Shown: piece after piece, positions 8,118-17,314 of the stretch
How positions within the stretch are numbered: the stretch's first letter is position 1
Layout of the letters: each line of letters starts with the position of its first letter
DNA from: Nonomuraea dietziae
GTDB lineage: Bacteria > Actinomycetota > Actinomycetes > Streptosporangiales > Streptosporangiaceae
DNA length: 64,000 nt
Direction: 5' to 3'
NCBI RefSeq assembly: GCF_014195505.1
Contig: NZ_JACIBV010000001.1
Span: 4,836,001-4,900,000, forward strand
The notes under the pieces: model-generated
Database searches by the model: none
Told to the model about the DNA's origin: nothing
Seen by the model: only the letters and a program-made list of their open reading frames with translations
Translations under genes and position numbers: made by a program

Positions 8118-9336
8118 GGCCGAACTCCGATCGGATCTGCTGGAAGGCGGTGTAGTTGGCGATCACGTCGAGGCGCCCCGGCGGGATCGCGTTGAACGCC
8201 TCGGTGAAGCTCTCGCACAGCTGGAAGGGCACGTCGGCCACGTCGAGCCTGAGCGCCAGGTCGAGACGGCGCTCGCCGGTGATGTAGACGGGACGGCCGC
8301 GCAGGATGCGGTAGTCGACGTCCCACAGCCATGAGGTGTCGCGCCCGTCGGGGCCCTGGGCGTTGACCGACAGGATGATCGGCAGCGAAGGGTTGGAGAC
8401 GTCGAACGCCTCCAGCCAGCCCGCGGGGTTCTTCGACAGCAGCAGCCGCGCGGCCCGCCCGTCACGCTGGACGGTGGTGTAGCGGCCCGCGACCGAGGTG
8501 ACCTCACGCAGCCGGGGCAGCGCCGACTGCACGTGCAGCCCGAACGCCTCGGCCACCGCGAGCGCCATCGCGCCGTTGGAGCGGTTGGCCAGGCCGGGCA
8601 GCTGCAGGTCGAGCACCCACCGGTCGCCGCGAGGGTCGATCACCGCGTCGTCGTCGAGCACCCAGTGGGGCTCGGGCCTGTGGAAGGTGCACTCGCGGCA
8701 CGCCCAGTCGGCGCCCTTCCTGTCGAGCGGCCCACCGCACTCGGGGCAGCTCCAGGAGTCTTCCTTCCAGCGCTGGCCACCGGCGACCCAGGTGACCTTG
8801 GCCGCGGTGGAGGCGCCCCAGGTGACCAGCGGGTCGTCGCAGTTGGCGATCACGTGGGTGGGCTTGCCTGACAGCGCCCTGCGCCACTTCTGGGCCAGCA
8901 GCCAGATCTCGGCGGCGCGGTCCATCTGGTCGCGGCTGAGGTTCATCAGGCAGACGACGCTGGCGCCGGTGGTGTCGAGGACCTCGGGGAGGTACTTCTC
9001 GTCCACTTCGAGTACGCCGTACGGCGCGGCCTTGTTGGCCGACAGCGCCGAGACGTGACCTGCGGGCATGTTGGCGCCGAACGCGTTGGTGGCCACCTCG
9101 CCCAGCTCGGTCAGCGCCGAGGTGATGAGGCGCGTGGTGGTGGTCTTGCCGTTGGTCGCGCTGACGAGCGCGAGCTTGCGGTCCCTGGCCAGCTGCTTGA
9201 GCAGGTCGGGCTCGAGCACCAGGCCGACGCGCCCGCCGATCACGGACCCGTCACCACGCCCGGTGACCCTCGACAAGGTGGCGGCGGTGCGCCCCAGGAC
9301 ACTCGCGAGCTGGGCCCGCAGCGGAAGCTGGGTCAT
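8107..9336 (-). CDS. murT: Lipid II isoglutaminyl synthase, MurT subunit
   Basis: A 409-residue Mur-ligase-like ATPase. The P-loop is ATNGKTTTTR near residue 50. The four-cysteine zinc ribbon typical of MurT is visible as CPECGGPLDRKGADWACREC near residue 200, and the DUF1727 domain forms the C-terminal third. It activates the alpha-carboxyl of D-iso-glutamate in lipid II for amidation using ammonia from GatD. ATG 9336 is preferred over an upstream in-frame start because the family begins about here. Confidence 0.94.
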   Translation of the reverse strand: MTQLPLRAQLASVLGRTAATLSRVTGRGDGSVIGGRVGLVLEPDLLKQLARDRKLALVSATNGKTTTTRLITSALTELGEVATNAFGANMPAGHVSALSANKAAPYGVLEVDEKYLPEVLDTTGASVVCLMNLSRDQMDRAAEIWLLAQKWRRALSGKPTHVIANCDDPLVTWGASTAAKVTWVAGGQRWKEDSWSCPECGGPLDRKGADWACRECTFHRPEPHWVLDDDAVIDPRGDRWVLDLQLPGLANRSNGAMALAVAEAFGLHVQSALPRLREVTSVAGRYTTVQRDGRAARLLLSKNPAGWLEAFDVSNPSLPIILSVNAQGPDGRDTSWLWDVDYRILRGRPVYITGERRLDLALRLDVADVPFQLCESFTEAFNAIPPGRLDVIANYTAFQQIRSEFGRAV

Positions 9337-9525
9337 GCTGACCGATCCTAGTCGACCCGCACAGGCCGTCACCCTCCCGACGTCCACGCCCGCAAGGGTT
9401 CTCGAGGACGAACCACCCCATGACCACCCGCAACCTCGCCGCCGTCACCCCGACATCAGAAGACCGAACCTTCCCGGGCGACGGAACCGAGCGACGAGGG
9501 GCGGCCGGCAAGGCAGGAGGTGCGG

Positions 9526-10107
9526 TCAGGAGCGCGGGGTGGCCGAAGGACGGGGGGCAGGGGAGGGAGGCCCGGGGTCGGGGCAGGAGCCCCACAGTCC
9601 CTTGCGGGCGGCTCTGGCCCGCCTCTCCAGCCTCGCGAACTCCTCCGCGTGCGCCACGTTGGGCCGTACCCGCAGGGCGAAGGCGTTCCCCTCGGCCAGT
9701 TGCCTGGCGTTCACGAACTCCCCCGACGCCGTCCACACGTACCGCAGCTGACGGCGGTGGTCGTCGAACCTGCGTCTGTCGAAGGCCAGCGTGACCGTCG
9801 ATCCGCGCGGCGCCAGCCGTAGCAGCGCCGACGTCGACTCCCTCGCCCAGCACCGGGGCCTGGGGAGGTTCTCGGGAGCGTCCAGGCCGATCAACCTGAC
9901 CCGCTGCTCGCGTCCCCTGCGCCGCCCCTCGAGCGGCGACACCACGAGGGTGTCGCCGTCGGTCACCCCCAGCACCGTCGCCCGCTCACGCGCCCCCTCC
10001 GGCGGTGCGACGACGGGCGCGGGTGCAGTGGAGCGCGTCAGGTGGAACGCGCTCCCCACCAGGGCGAACCCGGCCAGCAGGGCCAGGGCGGCCACGGTCC
10101 GTCGCAC
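9526..10107 (-). CDS. Secreted thermonuclease-like (SNase) protein
   Basis: A 193-residue protein with an N-terminal hydrophobic segment (VAALALLAGFALVGSAF) that acts as signal peptide or anchor, followed by a staphylococcal-nuclease-fold domain. Core motifs seen are VTDGDTLVV, RVRLIGLDAPE with the catalytic Arg/Asp region, and the C-terminal EEFARLERRARAARKGLWGSC. Expected to cut nucleic acids outside the membrane with calcium. GTG 10107 is chosen because it opens directly before the hydrophobic segment, with GGGTAGGTG upstream. Only 10 bp separate it from the larger HerA-like gene upstream, so co-transcription is likely. Confidence 0.85.
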   Translation of the reverse strand: MRRTVAALALLAGFALVGSAFHLTRSTAPAPVVAPPEGARERATVLGVTDGDTLVVSPLEGRRRGREQRVRLIGLDAPENLPRPRCWARESTSALLRLAPRGSTVTLAFDRRRFDDHRRQLRYVWTASGEFVNARQLAEGNAFALRVRPNVAHAEEFARLERRARAARKGLWGSCPDPGPPSPAPRPSATPRS

Positions 10108-10117
10108 ACCGTGACAC

Positions 10118-12967
10118 CTACCCCTGATCGGCGAAGGCGATCTCGGCGGGGCCCTCCCCGTCGAACGGCAGGACGAAGCGCCTGGGCCAGGACAGCACGC
10201 TCTCGAGCCAGCCCGCGCCCATCGTCTGGCCCACGTGCCTGATCCTGGCGGCCTGCTCGACCCCGACGGCCACCGTGCCGATGTCACGCTGGATCCCCGC
10301 GTTCTCGTCGTCGCCGAGGATGACCCGCCAGGCCAGCGCCCTGTTGTGGTCCATCTCCATGGACAGCGGATGGTGGCGAAGCGCCCTGGCCCTGTGCCCG
10401 AGCAGGTCGGTGGGGGCCCCCGCGCTGCCGAAGAGCGCGTACTCCATCGGCGGCGCGGGGCTGCGCAGGTCGGGGGCGGGCCTGCCGTACGGGAAGAGCC
10501 TGTCGACCTCGTGCAGCCAGCGCACCTGCGGGATGACCCAGGAGTGCCCGGGACGTTCGCCGCCCGCCTCCATCGCGTCGAGCAGACGCAGCGCCGACGC
10601 CGCCGCCTGCTCAGTCAGCAGCGCGGGATCGAACCAGCTGCGCAGCGACCAGGCCCGCCTGGTGACCGAGCGCTCGACGAGCGTGGCGAGCAGGCACTCC
10701 CTGCGCCGCGACGGCAGCTCGCTCCACGCGCCCGCCAGGTGGCGCGGCACGCCGGGCAGCGGCCTGTTGCTGACGTAGGCGAGCACGACCGTGTCGCACC
10801 AGATGCGCAGCCACGCCCACTCGGGGGCGTCGGCCAGCAGGTCGGCCTCGCGCAGCTCGACCAGCGTGCAGGCCTGGCCCGTACGGCACTGCGCCCCGCA
10901 CGCCGCCGAGCGTCTGCCCCTGATGGGCGGCGGCGGTCCCGCGATCGCCTTCTCCCTGTCCTCGCCGAGCGGCACCTGGATGCGCAGGGGCCTGTCCATG
11001 CCGTCGGCGAAGACGGCGGCGACGCCCGGCTGGAGGGAGACGACCTGGCGCGACTGCTCGTCGTTGAGGTTCATGGCCGCGCCGACCAGCGCCCTGTCGT
11101 CGGCGGCGGGCAGCCTGTGGACGACCTTCAGCGCCGTGTTCTTCACCACGTCGGAGATCAGCTTGGTGGGGATCTGCTCGGCCACGACGAGGCCGGAGCC
11201 GTACGCCCTGATCTCGGCGAGCATCCCCGCCAGCAACTCGACCGCGTGGGTGGCGGCGCGTCCCGCCCCCCGGTCGCGCAGCAGCCGGTGCGCCTCCTCG
11301 ATGACGATCACGTGCCGCAGCCCGCTCGCCCGCTCGCCCCTCGCCCGCATCCGCAGGTGCTCGACGATGCGGATGATCAGCGTGCCCATGAGGAACGCCT
11401 TGTCCTCGTCGTTGGCCACGTCCTCGATGGCCAGCACGACGTTGCGCTGGAGCAGCCCGCCGATGTCGGCGGGGTGCCCGCCCTCGAAGAAGCGCCCGGC
11501 CGAGCCGACCCGCAGCGAGCGCAGGCGCAGCGAGATGAAGCCCTCGACGTCGGCCTGCACCTCGCGCCCGTAGCCGATCTCCCTGATGACGTCCATGGCG
11601 TGGTGCTGGAGCTGCTCCAGCGTCGGCACCGAGGGCGGCACCTTGGAGCCCGGCACCGCGCCGCCCGTGACGACGTCCCACCCGTTGGCCTCGTAGACGC
11701 GCTGCAGCGCCATGGACATGATCTGGGGGAACGGCTCCTCCGCGTCGAAGGCGGCCATGAACAGCGCTCTGACCATGTCGATGTGCGCCTGCACGGGATA
11801 GCCGGGCTCGGGCTCGAGCGGGTTCACGCTGAACGGCACGGTGTCGGGGGCCGAGGGGTTGATGACGGTGACGGGCTCGGCGACGCGTCCGGCCATGGCG
11901 GCGTACTCCGACTTGGCGGGCTCGATGGCCAGCCAGGGGATCTTGGCCACGCTCAGCTGTTCGAGCAGGTGCCTGACGGTCTGCGACTTGCCCGAGCCCG
12001 TCGCACCTGTGACGAAGGCGTGCCTGTTGAGCGTGGCGAGCGGCACCCCGAACGAGCCGACGGCCCTGTCGTGGCCGTCGAGGACGGAGCCGAGGGCCAG
12101 CTCTCCCGTGGCCTCCGACGTCACGTCGAAGAAGCCGGGGTCGAGCACCCGTACGCCGGGGACCTCGCGTCTGGGCAGGCCCGCGAGGGCGGCCAGCGTG
12201 CCCGCCGTCGCGGCGAACGGCACGGCCGCGCCGTCGCCGGGATCCTGCATCGCCGCCGCCAGCGCCTCGGTCAGCGCGCCCGCGGCGGGCAGCGCGGTGC
12301 GCAGGCGGTAGGGATGGTGGCTCAGCTCGACCGAACCGACCAGCACGGGCGCGATCTGCCGCAGGTCCTCGGGGGTGGCCGCGCCCGCGAGCACCCTGAC
12401 GTTCCACAGCCCCGCCTCGCGGAAGGCGTCGAGCTCCTGGATGCGGCGTTCGGCCCGCTCGGCGTCGAACCTGGAGCGCTCGGAGGCGTCGCCGTACTGC
12501 CTGAGCACGTTGAGCTGGGTGCGCAGGTGCGCCACCTCGGTCTCGAGCAGGTCGGTCGGCTCGGCCACCACCAGCCACGCGAAGGGCCTGGACATCAGCG
12601 TGACCAGCGTCGACTCGAAGAGTGTCGGCTCGGTGGGCGCGGCCTCGCGGCGGTTGTCCAGCGGCGGGGCCTGCCGCCCTGGGCACGGCACCCACACGAG
12701 GTCGCCGAGGTCGGTCAGGTAGTCGTCGGCCAGCCGCTCGCCGCGGGCTCCGCTGGGGAACAGCAGCGCTCCCCGCATCGGCCCCGCGTTGGTGACCAGC
12801 TCGAGCGGCGCGCCGCCGCCGCGCGACACCCACCCGATCACGAAGGGCCTTCCGTGCTGCGCGGCCGAGAGCACGGCCGGCAGCACGGTGACGAAGTCCC
12901 ACTCCACCGACGAGGCGCGGGCGGGCGCGGCTATCGACTGGATGCGGTACCACGGACCAATCAGCAC
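10118..12967 (-). CDS. HerA/VirB4-like P-loop ATPase (DUF87 type)
   Basis: A 949-residue ATPase. An N-terminal region of about 300 residues has no motif I know. The Walker A GATGSGKSQTVRHLL begins near residue 319 and the Walker B VIVIEEAHRLL lies near 556, with QSRQVVSLQPGVAAVF further on. This is the layout of the HerA/FtsK superfamily, whose members are hexameric pumps of DNA or protein. After the motor a C-x3-C-x5-C cluster near residue 689 could bind a metal, and about 250 C-terminal residues are unassigned. GTG 12967 has an AGGAGG site. The gene follows the large membrane protein gene by 68 bp of a 121-bp spacer, and is the motor candidate of the block to 18.6 kb. Confidence 0.85.
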   Translation of the reverse strand: MLIGPWYRIQSIAAPARASSVEWDFVTVLPAVLSAAQHGRPFVIGWVSRGGGAPLELVTNAGPMRGALLFPSGARGERLADDYLTDLGDLVWVPCPGRQAPPLDNRREAAPTEPTLFESTLVTLMSRPFAWLVVAEPTDLLETEVAHLRTQLNVLRQYGDASERSRFDAERAERRIQELDAFREAGLWNVRVLAGAATPEDLRQIAPVLVGSVELSHHPYRLRTALPAAGALTEALAAAMQDPGDGAAVPFAATAGTLAALAGLPRREVPGVRVLDPGFFDVTSEATGELALGSVLDGHDRAVGSFGVPLATLNRHAFVTGATGSGKSQTVRHLLEQLSVAKIPWLAIEPAKSEYAAMAGRVAEPVTVINPSAPDTVPFSVNPLEPEPGYPVQAHIDMVRALFMAAFDAEEPFPQIMSMALQRVYEANGWDVVTGGAVPGSKVPPSVPTLEQLQHHAMDVIREIGYGREVQADVEGFISLRLRSLRVGSAGRFFEGGHPADIGGLLQRNVVLAIEDVANDEDKAFLMGTLIIRIVEHLRMRARGERASGLRHVIVIEEAHRLLRDRGAGRAATHAVELLAGMLAEIRAYGSGLVVAEQIPTKLISDVVKNTALKVVHRLPAADDRALVGAAMNLNDEQSRQVVSLQPGVAAVFADGMDRPLRIQVPLGEDREKAIAGPPPPIRGRRSAACGAQCRTGQACTLVELREADLLADAPEWAWLRIWCDTVVLAYVSNRPLPGVPRHLAGAWSELPSRRRECLLATLVERSVTRRAWSLRSWFDPALLTEQAAASALRLLDAMEAGGERPGHSWVIPQVRWLHEVDRLFPYGRPAPDLRSPAPPMEYALFGSAGAPTDLLGHRARALRHHPLSMEMDHNRALAWRVILGDDENAGIQRDIGTVAVGVEQAARIRHVGQTMGAGWLESVLSWPRRFVLPFDGEGPAEIAFADQG

Positions 12968-13088
12968 GTCTTTACCTCCTGGGAACTCTCACGAGAACGC
13001 GCGCGAGCGTCGGAGGAGGAGGAGACGCACGTTCCTTCTGAGAAAGTCCGCCGATGATCAAGCCGACACCCTGGAGTTGGCCATCTTC

Positions 13089-15020
13089 TTACCCCTTCTT
13101 GCGCCAGTCGAGGCGCTGAGGGGGCGGGCCGAGGTTGGGCGGGGGCTCCTCCGGGTCGGCGGGCTCGTCCATGCCGAGCACCGCCTCACGGACCTGCTCC
13201 AGCTCGCCCAGCGTGGTCCTGGGGAAGGTGAGGATCGCGGGGTTGGCGTCGGCCAGCCGTACTCTGCGGCCCTCGGCCGTGGCGTCCGTGACGATCACCG
13301 AGGTGGTGGGCAGCTGCTGGAGCTGGTGCGGCTCGACGAGGAACTCCCTCGAGCGCTGCAGGACCCGCTCCTTCTCGCCGATCTTGTCGGCGGTCCTGCC
13401 CCACTCGGTGGACTCGGTGATGTCCTCCTTCAGGTCGGTGCCGCTGTCGGCCCGCTCCTCGACGCCCTCCTCGACCTGGTCGATCGTGGAGGTGTAGGGG
13501 GTGCCGTTGAGGCCGGCCACGGAGGCGCTGATCGTCTCGGTGAGCTGGGCGAGCTCGAGGCGGTGCTCGGTGCCGACGTGCTCGCTGGCCACCCGCGCGT
13601 CCTCGGCGTTGCCGAGCCGCATGAACGCCACCGCCGCGTGCCCCCTGCCCAGCCGCTCGCGCACGGTCGGCGTCAGCGACCTGTAGGTCAGCACCAGCCC
13701 GGTCCTCGACGTCTCGCAGGCGTCCATCAGCCTGTCGAGCACGTCACCGCGCAGCTTGTCCGCGCCCGCGACGATGATCGTGTGGTACCACGGCCGGTCG
13801 GAGGCGGGCGACTGGCGCAGGATGTGGGTGAGCGCGGTGGCCACGTACGTGCCCAGCACGCGGTTGCCGAACACCCCGGCCTGCCTGTCCATGCTGACCA
13901 CGCGCAGGCGGGCGGGCGGCAGCCGTACGGCCTCGGTGCCCAGGGTCTCCAGCTTGCGCAGCTGCGACTCCAGCGCCCACGCCCTTTCGATGACCACCCT
14001 GTCGCTGACGCCCCTGCCGAACATGGTGCCGATGCGCTCGAGCTGCTCGGCGGTGATGAGGCCGTACCTGAGGTCGTCGCGAGGGTCGCCCACCTGCGCC
14101 AGCGCCCGCAGCGCGGCCGTCACCTGGGCGATCGTCGCGTTCTCCCCCAGCACGTCGAGGACCCGCTCGAGGATCGCGTTGTCGAAGCTGAGGTCGCGCG
14201 TGGTGCGGTGCTCCTCGCTGACGCTCACCACGTGCGCCAGCACGTCGGCGAAGGCCTCGGGCTTCAGCGTCGCCCCGAGGTCGAGCTTGGGCAGGTCGAC
14301 GGGCAGCACCCACACCAGCGGGTCGTCGCCGCCTCTACGGGCCAGCTCGATCAGGTCCTTGGCGATGGCGCCCTCGGACAGGTCGAGCACGGTGAGGTGC
14401 CCTCCGCTGTAGAGGCGGGTCGCGCCGAGCAGCGTCACCAGCGCCGACCAGCCGGGCAGCGTGCCGCCCGCCACGTCGACGCGATCGATCTCGTCAGGTA
14501 CGGCGACCGCGTACCAGGTCAGCTGCCTGTCGTGGCGGTCCTTGAGCTCCTGCCACTCGCGGTAGCGCTCGGCGTGCTCCTCCTGCGCCCTGAACAGCTC
14601 CCTGTCGCGTTCCTGCCTGACGCGGTCGTCCCTGGCCTGCTGCTCCTGCACGCGGTAGCGGACCGCCCTGTCGCCCTGCAGGACGGCGTAGCTGCAGATC
14701 GCCGCCACGCCTCCGGCCGCGACGAGCCCGATGATCGCGAACGACCAGTTGAGCGCGCCCGCGACGGCGGCCCCCAGGATGAGCACGGCGAGCGCCGCCA
14801 TGAACGTCCTGAAGATCTTCACGGGGCGGTTGAGCAGGTCCTCCTGCATCCGCTCCCTGCGCACGAGCTCGGGATCGGGCTTGCTCTCCCGCTGCGGCTC
14901 GACGAAAGGAGAGGGACGTTTGGGCGGCGGCCCCGGATCTGGGTGCAGCAGGACGTACTGCCAGCCCAGGTAGATACGATCCGCCTGGAGCTGCGCCTGC
15001 TCGGGATGCACGTCCGCCAC
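13089..15020 (-). CDS. Large membrane-anchored coiled-coil protein, unknown function
   Basis: About 643 residues. A proline-rich N-terminus is followed by two adjacent transmembrane segments near residues 70-115 and then a highly charged coiled coil near 118-168 (RVQEQQARDDRVRQERDREL). The rest is cytoplasmic-like with strand-helix alternation (LVWVLPVDLP, PWYHTIIVAGADKLRGDVLDRLM, GLVLTYRSLTP) that recalls a Rossmann or AAA-like fold lacking a P-loop. GTG 15020 is chosen because GGAGG lies 5 nt upstream; a TTG at 15059 is the longer alternative. It lies upstream of the HerA-like ATPase on the same strand and probably tethers it to the membrane. Confidence 0.8.
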   Translation of the reverse strand: MADVHPEQAQLQADRIYLGWQYVLLHPDPGPPPKRPSPFVEPQRESKPDPELVRRERMQEDLLNRPVKIFRTFMAALAVLILGAAVAGALNWSFAIIGLVAAGGVAAICSYAVLQGDRAVRYRVQEQQARDDRVRQERDRELFRAQEEHAERYREWQELKDRHDRQLTWYAVAVPDEIDRVDVAGGTLPGWSALVTLLGATRLYSGGHLTVLDLSEGAIAKDLIELARRGGDDPLVWVLPVDLPKLDLGATLKPEAFADVLAHVVSVSEEHRTTRDLSFDNAILERVLDVLGENATIAQVTAALRALAQVGDPRDDLRYGLITAEQLERIGTMFGRGVSDRVVIERAWALESQLRKLETLGTEAVRLPPARLRVVSMDRQAGVFGNRVLGTYVATALTHILRQSPASDRPWYHTIIVAGADKLRGDVLDRLMDACETSRTGLVLTYRSLTPTVRERLGRGHAAVAFMRLGNAEDARVASEHVGTEHRLELAQLTETISASVAGLNGTPYTSTIDQVEEGVEERADSGTDLKEDITESTEWGRTADKIGEKERVLQRSREFLVEPHQLQQLPTTSVIVTDATAEGRRVRLADANPAILTFPRTTLGELEQVREAVLGMDEPADPEEPPPNLGPPPQRLDWRKKG

Positions 15021-15165
15021 GTGACCCTCCGGCCGCCCTATCTCATTAGTAGTGCCCAAGCCTACGAGTTACACCACCGGTTCCGGCAGGGTTCCCGGCA
15101 ATTCAACCAGCAGATGGGAGCATTGCGGCAGATGGTGCAACTGTGACCTATTACCATCGTTGCCC
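15021..15165. promoter_or_regulatory. Divergent promoter region of the HerA-like block
   Basis: This 145-bp gap separates two divergent transcription units of the block. On the + strand, TATTACCAT lies a few bases before ATG 15166 with no ribosome site, suggesting a leaderless transcript. The minus strand has a GGAGG before GTG 15020. The shared region suggests that both arms are controlled together. Confidence 0.5.
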
Positions 15166-15828
15166 ATGACGGAACCCTCCTCAGGCGACGACAGCCCACG
15201 GCGTCCCGTTCTGGTGCCCGCGGTGGGTTTGGTCCTGGCCACAGGGCTGGGCATCACCGCCCTCCTCGGCGGCCTGAACGAGGTGCCCGATCCCAACCCT
15301 CCTCAGTACTCGAACGGCCAGGAGCTCGACCAGGGCCGCTTCAAAACTCAGTTCGTCGAGGCCAGGGAGGTCGTGCAGAAGCCAAGGTTCACCGGTGACG
15401 AGGCCAAGCGCTTCCTCGAGCTCGTCTTCAAGGTGACCAACCAGGGCAAGGAGACGGCTCGCGTCGGCATGCCGCCGGCGAAGCTCGAAGGCGCCTTCGC
15501 CCTCAGCAGCTTCGCAGGCTCGCTGGTGAAGGTGTCTCCGTCGCTCAAGCAGCAGTACGGTCCCTACGCCTACGCCGTCTCGAAAGGTGTCCAGAGCCAG
15601 CAGCTCCAGCCGGGCGTGACGACCACGGTGATCGTCCGCTACGACCTGCTGGGGGACGCTCCGGCTCCGGAGAAGGTCACGTTGGACGTCGCGAGCTTCG
15701 AGTGGAAGCCGGGCTTCAACGATCCCTCCTTCGCGTGGCAGATGGTCGCCGACGAGGTGGACGACGCGTTCTTTCCTGAGGTCAAGGCGCGCATCACGCT
15801 CGATGTGAAGGGACGTGGCTCCGCATGA
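15166..15828 (+). CDS. Single-pass membrane-anchored protein with outside domain (block gene A)
   Basis: A 220-residue protein with one N-terminal membrane segment (VLVPAVGLVLATGLGITALL) and an outside domain of mainly beta character. Segments such as FLELVFKVTNQGKETARVG and KVTLDVASFEWKPG resemble the telokin/Ig-like DUF4352 fold of exported actinobacterial proteins, but I cannot assign the family firmly. The stop overlaps the next start as ATGA. It is the first of three tandem genes of similar build. Confidence 0.8.
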   Translation: MTEPSSGDDSPRRPVLVPAVGLVLATGLGITALLGGLNEVPDPNPPQYSNGQELDQGRFKTQFVEAREVVQKPRFTGDEAKRFLELVFKVTNQGKETARVGMPPAKLEGAFALSSFAGSLVKVSPSLKQQYGPYAYAVSKGVQSQQLQPGVTTTVIVRYDLLGDAPAPEKVTLDVASFEWKPGFNDPSFAWQMVADEVDDAFFPEVKARITLDVKGRGSA

Positions 15829-16463
15829 CCGCCACGCAGGAACGCTCGGCTCCCACGCGCCGGTCGCGGCGGGCGGCAAGGGGCCGGGCCGGTTCTCGCA
15901 CACTCAGCGCGATCGCCGGGCTGGCCCTGGTAGCCGCTGCCGTAGCCGTGCAGACCCTCGGCCTGACCCCGAACGACCGGGGCGCTCCCATCTCGACGAC
16001 GGGCAGCCTGGGCGAGGATGTCGACACGGGCAGGTTCACCGTCAGGGTAGACAAGGTCGCCGCGGCGAGGACCGTGGAGACCCTGTCGGCCGAGCCGGTG
16101 GCGACAGAGCAGCTCTTCGTCGTCGTGACGGCCTCCGCCACCTCCGCCAAGGAGCCACTGAAGCTTGGCCAGCCGCGACTGATCACGCCCGACGGCGTCT
16201 CCTATGAGGCCACCGACAAGATCCCCGCGACGAACACCCTGGCCAACCCCTGGGTCCAGCCTGGCTTCTGGGTCAGCGGCTTCTTCGTATTCGAAGTGCC
16301 CGCCTCCGCGGTGCAGGGGTCCAAGGTGGCCTTCGGCCTGCCCAAGAGCGCCCTCGTCGAGCCATTCGAGCCCGAGGTCGAGGTGGACCTCGGCCTCGAC
16401 GAGGCGAAGGCGGCACAGCTCACCTCCGCGCCCCAGGACGTCTACCCGCTGAAGAAGAGCTGA
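15825..16463 (+). CDS. Single-pass membrane-anchored protein with outside domain (block gene B)
   Basis: A 212-residue protein. A basic N-terminus (RRSRRAARGRAGSR) precedes one membrane segment (LSAIAGLALVAAAVAVQTLGL), and the remainder lies outside. It repeats the theme of gene A: RFTVRVDKVAAARTVET, LFVVVTASATS, and FWVSGFFVFEVPASAVQGSKVAF resemble a small-molecule or protein-binding beta domain. It overlaps gene A by 4 bp and gene C by 1 bp, so the three are translated together. Confidence 0.8.
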   Translation: MTATQERSAPTRRSRRAARGRAGSRTLSAIAGLALVAAAVAVQTLGLTPNDRGAPISTTGSLGEDVDTGRFTVRVDKVAAARTVETLSAEPVATEQLFVVVTASATSAKEPLKLGQPRLITPDGVSYEATDKIPATNTLANPWVQPGFWVSGFFVFEVPASAVQGSKVAFGLPKSALVEPFEPEVEVDLGLDEAKAAQLTSAPQDVYPLKKS

Positions 16464-17314
16464 TGAGCACAGAACGCGACTGGTTCGCTCCCGCACCAGG
16501 GCCGACGCCCGGCCCAAGGAATCAGCCGGCTCCACCGCGCGGCTGGGATCCGCGTGGCGCCCCGCGAATGCCCCATCCCGACCAGCAGGTGTGGCCGCCT
16601 CCACCGGCTCCCGATCCGGTGGGAAGCAGTACGCAACCCATCCCCGCCCTGCCGAGCGCGGGGCCGCTACCGCAGCCGCCGCCTCAGCGGTCGCAGGACC
16701 GCTCTGCGCAGGACCAGTCCGCTTCGAACGACTCCTCCGCCGCCGTGCCTCCGCCCCGCAAGCCCCGCATCGTCCTGCAGGGACTCGGTGCCGTGCTCGC
16801 CCTCGCCGTGACCCTGGGCGCGATGACCTACGACGACTACCGTGTTTACAGGGTCAGGACCGGCGCGAACGAGATCACGCAGACCCACGTCGTGCAGCCC
16901 GGCCAGGCGATCACGCTGAAGCACATCTCATGGAAGGCGAGCGTCGAGGCGGTTCCCTCCCTGCCCGACGGAAAGAAGGCCGGGCCAGGGACGACTTACA
17001 TGAAGATCGTCATTACAAGAGCCGCCGCGGATCAGGAAGGCACCGTCAAGACCGCGAAGCCGGGGAAGATGAGGCTGGAGGATCGCTTGGGCCGCTCGTG
17101 GGCGATCGAGGTGGGCGACGACGCCGTCCGCGGCGACAAGCTGGAGATCGGCCGACCGTACCCGATCACCGCCTTCGCCCGGGTTCCGGCTGCCCAGGCC
17201 CAGGAGGTGGAGCTGGTGCTGCGGCCCTCCAACTACCGTTCAGACGTTCCCACCGAGAAGCTGACGACCACGCACACCGACCCGGACGACGTGGAGCTGC
17301 GGTTCAAGCGCTGA
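16463..17314 (+). CDS. Membrane-anchored protein with Pro-rich cytoplasmic tail (block gene C)
   Basis: A 283-residue protein. The first 100 residues are rich in Pro and Gln (PAPPRGWDPRG, PPPQRSQDRSAQDQSAS) and should lie in the cytoplasm. One membrane segment follows (VLQGLGAVLALAVTLGAM) and then an outside beta domain (ITLKHISWKASVEA, MKIVITRAAADQEGTV). The long tail distinguishes it from genes A and B and could contact the cytoplasmic ATPase. The 3' end overlaps the convergent polytopic membrane gene by 11 bp. Confidence 0.8.
   Translation: MSTERDWFAPAPGPTPGPRNQPAPPRGWDPRGAPRMPHPDQQVWPPPPAPDPVGSSTQPIPALPSAGPLPQPPPQRSQDRSAQDQSASNDSSAAVPPPRKPRIVLQGLGAVLALAVTLGAMTYDDYRVYRVRTGANEITQTHVVQPGQAITLKHISWKASVEAVPSLPDGKKAGPGTTYMKIVITRAAADQEGTVKTAKPGKMRLEDRLGRSWAIEVGDDAVRGDKLEIGRPYPITAFARVPAAQAQEVELVLRPSNYRSDVPTEKLTTTHTDPDDVELRFKR

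Noticed and set aside
10118..12967. Calling the HerA-like ATPase a T7SS EccC or a conjugative TraB
   Set aside because: It has one P-loop domain in the HerA arrangement, with no three-ATPase EccC layout and no WxG proteins or relaxase nearby.
10235..13057. A 940-residue open frame on the + strand
   Set aside because: It is antisense to the HerA-like ATPase, rich in His, Arg and Gly as expected of high-GC antisense frames, and has no motif. Likewise the long + frame at 40713-42863 opposite the MMPL gene.
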